From Bacteroidales bacterium (GTDB lineage Bacteria > Bacteroidota > Bacteroidia > Bacteroidales > VadinHA17), in NCBI GenBank assembly GCA_020353115.1, contig CP070687.1, forward strand, positions 1,214,061 to 1,219,226: a DNA stretch of 5,166 bases, read 5' to 3'. The notes below the pieces were generated by a model, which had not been told where the DNA came from, searched no databases, and saw only the letters and a list, made by a program, of their open reading frames with translations. The position numbers were made by a program, and so were the translations under genes. Shown here piece by piece: positions 1 to 5,166 of the stretch (position 1 is the first letter of the stretch; each line of letters opens with the position of its first letter).

Positions 1-342
1 ACTGCACTGGATCATGATGAGAAGGCTGTAATCAATGCCAGGGAAAACATCGGACTCAACGGTATACGGAATATCCGGATTATACACGGAACCATTTCCT
101 CCCTGAAAGGACATACATTTGATGTCATACTGGGTAACATCACCCGGAATGTTATACTCGATCAAATGCAATTGTACTCCAAAATATTATCCGGGAAAGG
201 AATCCTGATTACAAGCGGTTTCCTTACGCAAGATTTTAAGGATATCCGGAACAGGGCCCTGCATAATGGACTTTATCCTGTTCATCACCGGGAAAAGAGA
301 AACTGGATGGTCATACGGTTCATAAAAAAATCCGGAGGTTAA
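1..342 (+). CDS. prmA: Ribosomal protein L11 methyltransferase, C-terminal part (5' end outside window)
   Basis: Frame 1 is open from the first base to TAA at 340-342 and gives 113 residues. PrmA is a cytoplasmic SAM-dependent enzyme that methylates ribosomal protein L11. The visible part is the second half of its Rossmann-type methyltransferase domain. It starts at TALDHDEKAVINARENIGLN, which matches the acidic SAM-ribose-binding strand and the following helix (D.D..A...A.EN...N). Next comes DVILGNITRNVIL, matching the family's D.I.ANI....L strand, then GKGILITSGFL (the G..L..SG strand) and a closing NWMVIRF strand typical of the C-terminus. The glycine-rich SAM motif and the N-terminal L11-recognition domain lie upstream of the window. 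PrmA is usually about 280-300 residues, so roughly 60% is missing because of the window edge, not mutation. The family call is from motif recognition. A related class I methyltransferase is possible but less likely. Confidence 0.88.
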   Translation, partial: TALDHDEKAVINARENIGLNGIRNIRIIHGTISSLKGHTFDVILGNITRNVILDQMQLYSKILSGKGILITSGFLTQDFKDIRNRALHNGLYPVHHREKRNWMVIRFIKKSGG

Positions 343-355
343 TATATGACCCGAA

Positions 356-392
356 TTTGGTTTGGATGACTAAAGGAGTGTTTATATATTTA
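356..392 (+). promoter_or_regulatory. Candidate Bacteroidota-type promoter before the large secreted-protein gene
   Basis: The 68-base gap 343-410 contains TTTG at 356-359 and again at 361-364. TATATTTA at 385-392 lies 20 bases after the second copy. The known Bacteroidota housekeeping promoter has TTTG near -33 and TAnnTTTG near -7 at about this spacing; the -7 element here matches 7 of 8 positions but lacks the final G. Transcription would begin near 397-400, leaving a leader of only about 11-14 bases. A purine-rich AAAGGAG at 372-378 is over 30 bases before the ATG, too far to act as its Shine-Dalgarno site. In AT-rich DNA such matches arise by chance, so this is tentative. Confidence 0.27.
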
Positions 393-410
393 TTGGTTTA
401 AGATAACAGC

Positions 411-476
411 ATGTTACGATCTATTTCAACCGGCTTCATTTTGTTTCTTGTTCTGGGCGTATCGGCAAGTAAAGCC
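411..476 (+). other. Signal peptide of the large protein (residues 1-22)
   Basis: The N-terminus has a short positive region (Arg3), a hydrophobic core (GFILFLVLGV, residues 8-17) and a small-residue cleavage site with Ser20 at -3 and Ala22 at -1, followed by QQ. This is a standard signal peptidase I pattern. There is no cysteine near the site, so it is not a lipoprotein signal. It implies Sec export across the inner membrane. Confidence 0.88.
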
Positions 477-3400
477 CAGCAAATCAAGTCCTTCTCCGAT
501 GATCCGGCCCAGTATATGGAGGAAGTTGTCAATTTTATGGGAACCCGATTGAATGACAAGGATCAGCAAATACTCAATAATTTTAAGCATTTTTGGTTAT
601 CAGGTGCATTTTCAGTTGATGAACAATCACGTGTAATTCAGGTATCAAATCATTTACTCAGGCGAAGAGCAAGGCCCGTTCCCCATTTCATGGACTATTT
701 TGCAGCAATTTACCAGTTCAAACAGATCAGTCATGATGAGGAAAGTTACAAAGCATGGGAAGAGGGACTGGTATCCCTGATAACGAATTCGAAGATCCCT
801 TTATCCCGAATTAACCGGTATCTCCAGGTTGCATATTGGTTGCTTTCAGAGAACATGCTCTATAAATCCTCCTCTGTTCAATGGGCGGCAACTTCAGGAG
901 ATTACATTTTTCGTTATGACAGTTCAGGATTTGTTTCCATTATTTTCGAAAGAACAGATTTAATCTGTTATGCCCAAAGGGATAGTGGCTCAATCAAACA
1001 AACCGCCGGATATCTTAATCCGTTAACACTGGTATGGCAGGGAAATAACGGAACGGTAACATGGGAAAGAGCAGGGTACAGTGAAACGGATATTTATGCG
1101 CAACTGTCTGATTATAAGATAGATATGACTAAATCGCAATACAGGGCCGATTCGGTATTATTCTCAAACTCATACTATTTTAAAGAACCGGTTCTGGGAG
1201 TTCTTGTAGATAAGATTACCAGGATATCACAACCACAACGAGCATTGTATCCGAAATTTGACTCGTATATAAAGCGGTTTGTCATTGAAGATATATATGA
1301 AAACGTTGATTTTGAAGGAGGGCTTTCCATGCAGGGAGCTAAAATGAATGGTTCGGGCAGCGAGGTTGAAAATGCAACATTAAAACTTTACAGAAACGAT
1401 ACCCTGTTTATGCAAGTCGGCTCGGCGTTTTTCGTATTTATGAGCGACCGGACTTCCAGTATCAATACGAACGTTACCATATACATGGAAGGAGATTCCA
1501 TCTATCATCCCAGGATTGCCTTCAGCTATAATGTCCGAAATCGTGAGTTATCCCTGTACAGGACAGAGGATGTAATGATGCGAAGCCCTTACTTTAACTC
1601 ATACCACAAAGTGGATATGTATTTCGAGGCACTGGAATGGAAGATTGATGAACCGGTGATAAAATTTACCATGGCCAGGGGGACCTCCCTCGGTCAGGCC
1701 CGGTTTGAATCGAACAATTACTATATGGAGAACCAGTTTTATAAGATACAGGGAATGGATGAGATTCATCCGCTGGAATTACTGAAAAGATTCGGTGAAT
1801 ACTATTATTCGGACCAGTTCCCCGTTTCTGAACTGGCCAAATGGATGAATAAGCCGGAATACCAGGCGATCCAGCTTTGCATCAGGCTATCAACAGACGG
1901 TTTTGTCTATTATAATGAAAATACCGGGGAAGTAACCCTGAAAAACAGATTATACGATTATCTGGCTGCTTTTGCGGGCAGGATTGATTATGATGTAATT
2001 GATTTTGTTTCAAACACAAACGCACCACTTGAAAACGCCTTTCTGGACCTCAGGACAATGGATCTGACAATTAATGGAGTTCCTCAGATTTTTTTAAGTG
2101 ACTCCCAAAATGTAGCCATTTCCCCAAATGGTAACAAAATCATCCTGAAGAAGAACAGAAACTTTGCCTTTGACGGAAAGGTCCAGGCTGGTCTGTTTAC
2201 TTTTTTTGGCGAGGGATTTGTTTTTGACTATGATACCTTCAAGATCAATCTGAACAATATCGACTCTCTTAATATTGCAATCCAGAGTGATGAATTTGAC
2301 ATGTATGGTAACCATTATACTATCGGGATTGAAAATATTATTCAAAATATTACGGGTGACCTGATGATCGATAAACCACAGAATAAGTCCGGCCTGGAAA
2401 GTTTTCCGGAATACCCGATCTTCAATAGCAAAGAAAATTCATTCGTTTATTATGAAAATGCTTCAAACCTGGATAGTGTCTATGCAAAAGAGGATTTTTA
2501 CTTCGAACTTGAACCATATACCATTTACGGCCTGGATAATTTTACCAAGGAAGATGTTTCATTCAAAGGGAAATTTGAAAGCGGAAATGTTTTTCCAACT
2601 ATCACACAAACACTGACCGTCCAGGAAGATAATTCGCTGGGATTCGAGGTTGTCGTTCCGGAAGAAGGAATACCCGTATACGGGGGTAAAGGGATGTTTT
2701 ATAACGATGTCAGGATGAGTAACAAGGGGCTGGAAGGAAAGGGGGAACTGGTTTACCTGGGTTCCACCACCCAATCTGAGAATTTTTTCTTCTATCCGGA
2801 TTCCATGTATGCCACTGCAACCGGATTTCAGATTGCTGAATCTGAGGCAGACCGCAAGTTTCCAATGGTAAAAGCACAGAACGTACGTGTAAGATGGTAC
2901 CCCGAACGGGATGAATGGTATAGCTACAAGGGAAATACCAATATCACAATGTTTAATGAGGAAACCGCTCTCGACGGTTATTTAAGAATGAGCCCGGATG
3001 GTTTGACCGGCTCCGGGATAATGGTGATGCCGGATGCCAATATCACTGCAAGCGATTTCAGATATACAAAAAGTTCATTTGAATCCGATACAGCTGATTT
3101 CTACCTCAAATCACTGCGCACCGATGGATATGCCTTTATTGCTGAAAATGTTACATCCAGCATTGATTTTACGGCTGCAAAGGGCTCATTCAGTTCCAAT
3201 TCCGATACTTCCCTGGTTAAGTTTCCTGAGAACCAGTTTGTAAGTACTTTGGACTATTTTAACTGGAATATGGAAGTTGAAGAGTTGGCTATGGGCAAAA
3301 AAGACAGAACGGTCAGAAAACCATTGGATGAGACGGATTCCCTTAGCCTGCTTGATGCACGGCTGGAACAACCGACTTTTGTATCGATCGATCCGAGACA

Positions 3401-4919
3401 GGATTCGCTGGGATTCGTAAGTGATTCAGCCATATACAACCTGAGGGAAAACCTTATTACAGCATACAATGTAAATTTTATAGAAGTGGCCGATGCTCTT
3501 ATTTTTCCCTATGAAGGTAAGGTGGAAATTGCAAACCGTGCGCAGTTCAGGACACTTGAGGATGCACGTATCATCGCAAATCAGAAACATTCAATCCATT
3601 CGGCCAGCGTTAGGATCATGAATAAGGAAGAATACGAAGCATCCGGAAAATACAACTATACCGATGAGGATCAGAATGTCCAGCTTATCGAATTCAATAA
3701 TATCCTGGTGAATGACGACGGACATACAGTTGCCAGCGGAGACATAATTGAATCCGAAAACTTTACCCTGAATCCGGCATTTGAATTTATTGGAACAGTG
3801 AATCTGGATGCTCAGAAAGAATTTCTGACATTTACCGGCGGAGCACGAACGGTCCATAATTGCCAGAACCTTGAGAGAAGATATCTGAAATTCATCTCGG
3901 AGATTGATCCGCAAAATGTTATGATCCCTGTCGCCACTGAACCAAGGGATATCAATAATAACAGGATCTACAACGGACATTTTATCAGCAACGATTCCAC
4001 ACACATTTATACCGCTTTCCTTTCACGGCGAAAGATCTACAGTGATAATCCGATAACGACTGCAGAAGGATTTCTGTTTTTTGACAAAGGATCAGGAAAA
4101 TACAAAATCGGCAGCAGGGAAAAACTTGCTGATGAAACCAGCACGGGAAATTTCCTCACATTCGATAAAAACTACTGTCAGTTCTACGGTGAAGGGCAAT
4201 TGAATCTTGCCGTAGAATTCGGACAGTTCTCTGTTACTACCGTGGGTAATATTCTTCAGGATCTGGAAGCCAACAAAAGCACACTGGAAATGCTTATCGG
4301 GCTTGACTTTTATTTCCGTCCTGAAGCAATCACGATGATGGCAAATGAAATCGGTGGCCATCCGACCCTCGAACCGGCTGACCTGTCACAATCAACATAC
4401 CGGAAATCAATTGAAGAACTTATCGGAAGGGAAAGGGCCCAGACCCTCAGGGAAGAGGCAAACCTGTATGGGAGAATCAGTGAACTGCCTGCCGAACTCC
4501 GGTTTACCATCCTTTTAACCCACGTTAACCTGGTATGGAACGATCTGACCAGTTCCTATCGCTCCGTAGGGAAAATAGGTATCGGGAACATTATGAATAA
4601 CCAGCTCAATGTTATGGTCGATGGATATATTGAGATCCAGAAAAAGAGGAGTGGTGATCTATTTGATGTCTACCTTAAAATGGATGATAATACCTGGTAC
4701 TATTTCGGATATTCAAGGGGCGTTATGCAAAGCCTTTCTTCCAACCGTGATTATAATGCTTCACTTACCGAGCTGAATGAAAACCAACGGAGATTGAAAG
4801 TAAACAGTGGCGAAACGTCATACATATATATGGTCGCAGTCAATCGAAAACTGACATCTTTCCTGAGACGTTTCAGTGAAAATATTGCAGATGAGGGTAA
4901 TGACGGTGACGAAAGATGA
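411..4919 (+). CDS. Very large exported beta-repeat protein of unknown function (1502 aa)
   Basis: The start is well bounded: an in-frame TAA at 399-401 lies just upstream, and ATG 411 opens directly into a signal peptide (residues 1-22). No well-placed Shine-Dalgarno site is visible. Residues ~30-155 are rich in predicted helix. From ~160 onward the sequence is mostly alternating beta-strand pattern with many aromatics and recurring motifs: GGLSMQGAKMNGSG at 303-316, two homologous 40-residue units at 769-808 and 860-899, and Asp-Ser pairs leading strands at 247, 362, 618, 688, 797, 1005 and 1195. A compact helical insert at ~470-534 interrupts the strands. The C-terminal part (~1330-1490) has a helix around ELIGRERAQTLREE, then a beta-rich segment with WYYFGYSRG, and ends in an acidic tail. 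There are only four cysteines (186, 490, 1151, 1256). No lipobox, clear transmembrane helix, TonB box or type IX sorting tail is evident. It probably acts in the periplasm or at the outer membrane. I recall similar proteins in Bacteroidota but know no assigned function; an OstA/LptA-like or TamB-like scaffold is a speculative alternative. Confidence 0.93.
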   Translation: MLRSISTGFILFLVLGVSASKAQQIKSFSDDPAQYMEEVVNFMGTRLNDKDQQILNNFKHFWLSGAFSVDEQSRVIQVSNHLLRRRARPVPHFMDYFAAIYQFKQISHDEESYKAWEEGLVSLITNSKIPLSRINRYLQVAYWLLSENMLYKSSSVQWAATSGDYIFRYDSSGFVSIIFERTDLICYAQRDSGSIKQTAGYLNPLTLVWQGNNGTVTWERAGYSETDIYAQLSDYKIDMTKSQYRADSVLFSNSYYFKEPVLGVLVDKITRISQPQRALYPKFDSYIKRFVIEDIYENVDFEGGLSMQGAKMNGSGSEVENATLKLYRNDTLFMQVGSAFFVFMSDRTSSINTNVTIYMEGDSIYHPRIAFSYNVRNRELSLYRTEDVMMRSPYFNSYHKVDMYFEALEWKIDEPVIKFTMARGTSLGQARFESNNYYMENQFYKIQGMDEIHPLELLKRFGEYYYSDQFPVSELAKWMNKPEYQAIQLCIRLSTDGFVYYNENTGEVTLKNRLYDYLAAFAGRIDYDVIDFVSNTNAPLENAFLDLRTMDLTINGVPQIFLSDSQNVAISPNGNKIILKKNRNFAFDGKVQAGLFTFFGEGFVFDYDTFKINLNNIDSLNIAIQSDEFDMYGNHYTIGIENIIQNITGDLMIDKPQNKSGLESFPEYPIFNSKENSFVYYENASNLDSVYAKEDFYFELEPYTIYGLDNFTKEDVSFKGKFESGNVFPTITQTLTVQEDNSLGFEVVVPEEGIPVYGGKGMFYNDVRMSNKGLEGKGELVYLGSTTQSENFFFYPDSMYATATGFQIAESEADRKFPMVKAQNVRVRWYPERDEWYSYKGNTNITMFNEETALDGYLRMSPDGLTGSGIMVMPDANITASDFRYTKSSFESDTADFYLKSLRTDGYAFIAENVTSSIDFTAAKGSFSSNSDTSLVKFPENQFVSTLDYFNWNMEVEELAMGKKDRTVRKPLDETDSLSLLDARLEQPTFVSIDPRQDSLGFVSDSAIYNLRENLITAYNVNFIEVADALIFPYEGKVEIANRAQFRTLEDARIIANQKHSIHSASVRIMNKEEYEASGKYNYTDEDQNVQLIEFNNILVNDDGHTVASGDIIESENFTLNPAFEFIGTVNLDAQKEFLTFTGGARTVHNCQNLERRYLKFISEIDPQNVMIPVATEPRDINNNRIYNGHFISNDSTHIYTAFLSRRKIYSDNPITTAEGFLFFDKGSGKYKIGSREKLADETSTGNFLTFDKNYCQFYGEGQLNLAVEFGQFSVTTVGNILQDLEANKSTLEMLIGLDFYFRPEAITMMANEIGGHPTLEPADLSQSTYRKSIEELIGRERAQTLREEANLYGRISELPAELRFTILLTHVNLVWNDLTSSYRSVGKIGIGNIMNNQLNVMVDGYIEIQKKRSGDLFDVYLKMDDNTWYYFGYSRGVMQSLSSNRDYNASLTELNENQRRLKVNSGETSYIYMVAVNRKLTSFLRRFSENIADEGNDGDER
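1818..2012 (+). other. Helical, winged-helix-like insert within the large protein (residues ~470-534)
   Basis: Residues 470-534 break the beta-rich pattern. A first helix candidate (VSELAKWM, 472-479) is followed by a turn with NKPE and a second helix (YQAIQLCIRLST, 484-495). A hairpin then follows, GFVYY (497-501) and GEVTLK (506-511), and a further helix RLYDYLAAFAG (513-523). Helix-turn-helix plus hairpin is the topology of a winged helix. Because the protein is exported, a DNA-binding role is unlikely; a protein-interaction or spacer role is more plausible. The fold is inferred by eye. Confidence 0.4.
2715..2834 (+). repeat. Degenerate protein repeat unit A of the large protein (residues 769-808)
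   Basis: This 40-residue unit starts MSNKGLEGKGELVYLG and runs to TATGFQI. It aligns without gaps to residues 860-899, with 10 identities (the MS..GL.G.G core, Val781, Phe792, Ser798 and Phe806). It follows a YGGKGMF strand like the GGLSMQG segment near residue 303. The match is at protein level only; the DNA has diverged, which suggests an old duplication kept for structure. Confidence 0.6.
2988..3107 (+). repeat. Degenerate protein repeat unit B of the large protein (residues 860-899)
   Basis: This unit starts MSPDGLTGSGIMVMPD and runs to TADFYL, 91 residues after unit A. The GL.G.G core and the following serine/phenylalanine positions are shared in register with unit A. The spacing suggests that the full structural repeat is about 90 residues, of which the 40-residue stretch is the best-kept part. 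Confidence 0.6.
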
Positions 4920-5034
4920 TTGCAGGTTTATCGTTAAAGTTTATTGTCAGTAACGTTACGGATTTACATTTTCGGGATTAGATATTATCAATACTATCCT
5001 CTATCCTACCTATTTAACCGCCTTCACCAAATCT
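4920..5034. other. Convergent intergenic gap with small repeats, no clear terminator
   Basis: This 115-base gap separates the stop of the large gene (TGA 4917-4919) from the stop of the minus-strand gene. A convergent gap would be expected to hold a terminator for both strands, but I see no GC-rich hairpin followed by a T-run. It does contain the perfect 10-base palindrome GTAACGTTAC at 4950-4959, a perfect tandem pair CTATCCT/CTATCCT at 4994-5007, and a short GATATTATC inverted repeat at 4981-4989. None is long enough to assign a function. Confidence 0.6.
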
Positions 5035-5166
5035 CTAGAAATAAAGAAGTTTTAACCTGGCTCCATCTACCCGATTTATTTCCAGTGCCGGAAAAGGAAT
5101 TTTAATCAGATTAATATATTTGAAAACACTTTTTACCCATTTCCGTTCTGAAGGTATTTTTGAAAG
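5035..5166 (-). CDS. C-terminal end of an unidentified gene (5' part outside window)
   Basis: Read on the minus strand from the window's right edge, one frame stays open for 43 codons to TAG (CTA at 5035-5037 on the plus strand). The product begins LSKIPSERKWVKSVFKY and ends in VDGARLKLLYF. Its composition looks like a genuine folded-protein end: a basic amphipathic helix (ERKWVKSVFKYINLIK), a proline turn (IPFP) and two short strands (LEINRV, RLKLLYF). I do not recognise the family. With only 43 codons in AT-rich DNA, chance cannot be excluded, but the codon choice and amino-acid balance favour a real gene. It is convergent with the large gene, so the two are not in one operon. Confidence 0.55.
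   Translation of the reverse strand, partial: LSKIPSERKWVKSVFKYINLIKIPFPALEINRVDGARLKLLYF

Noticed and set aside
372..401. AAAGGAG as a Shine-Dalgarno site for an earlier start (GTG 378 or TTG 393)
   Set aside because: GTG 378 meets TAA at 399-401 after seven codons, and TTG 393 meets the same TAA after two. Neither can extend the large gene, so ATG 411 remains the start.
2094..2345. Minus-strand open frame of 83 codons inside the large gene
   Set aside because: It is antisense to a region whose plus-strand translation has clear beta-strand pattern, and it shows no domain, signal or start context of its own.
2632..3417. Identical 15-base ATTCGCTGGGATTCG at 2632-2646 and 3403-3417
   Set aside because: Both copies encode SLGF in the same frame and the flanks do not match beyond this, so it reflects similar short peptide motifs or chance, not a mobile or recombination repeat.
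3591..4004. Minus-strand open frame of 137 codons inside the large gene
   Set aside because: It lies wholly within the well-supported plus-strand frame. Its product is an unpatterned mix with many Cys, Ile and Val and no recognisable domain. It is a shadow of the real gene.
411..4919. Large protein as a TonB-dependent receptor, adhesin or type IX secretion substrate
   Set aside because: No TonB box or plug domain, no cadherin/Ig/fibronectin-like repeat signature and no typical type IX C-terminal sorting domain could be seen; the protein ends in an acidic tail.
4916..4981. 21-codon open frame whose ATG overlaps the TGA stop of the large gene (ATGA)
   Set aside because: The overlap resembles translational coupling, but the product is very short, shows no membrane, signal or known small-protein pattern, and has no clear ribosome binding site. 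An ATGA at a stop arises easily by chance.

Overview
The window looks like a chromosomal segment from a member of the Bacteroidota, perhaps Bacteroidales or Marinilabiliales. It is moderately AT-rich. The main start codon has no well-placed Shine-Dalgarno sequence, and the large secreted protein resembles conserved Bacteroidota proteins of unknown function. The taxonomic call rests on protein style and memory of related families, not on a search.

Layout: (1) Bases 1-342 hold the last 113 codons of a ribosomal protein L11 methyltransferase gene (prmA), cut by the window edge. (2) A 68-base gap follows, with a weak Bacteroidota-type promoter candidate. (3) Bases 411-4919 (87% of the window) are one uninterrupted gene for a 1502-residue exported protein. 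It has a signal peptide, an alpha-helical N-terminal part, a very long beta-rich body with degenerate repeats, a helical insert that resembles a winged helix, and a distinct C-terminal region with an acidic tail. (4) A 115-base gap follows with no convincing terminator; it holds a 10-base palindrome and a 7-base tandem duplication. (5) Bases 5035-5166 read on the minus strand as the 43-codon C-terminal end of another gene, convergent with the large one.

Nothing here shows a mobile element, CRISPR array, RNA gene or defence system. prmA is a housekeeping gene and has no evident functional link to the large protein; the two are co-directional but may be transcribed separately. The large protein is the point of interest. 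Its recurrent short beta-strand motifs (Gly-x-Gly and Asp-Ser-x-x-aromatic) suggest an elongated beta structure in the periplasm or at the envelope, loosely reminiscent of the OstA/LptA-type beta-jellyroll. That comparison is inference, and its function is unknown.
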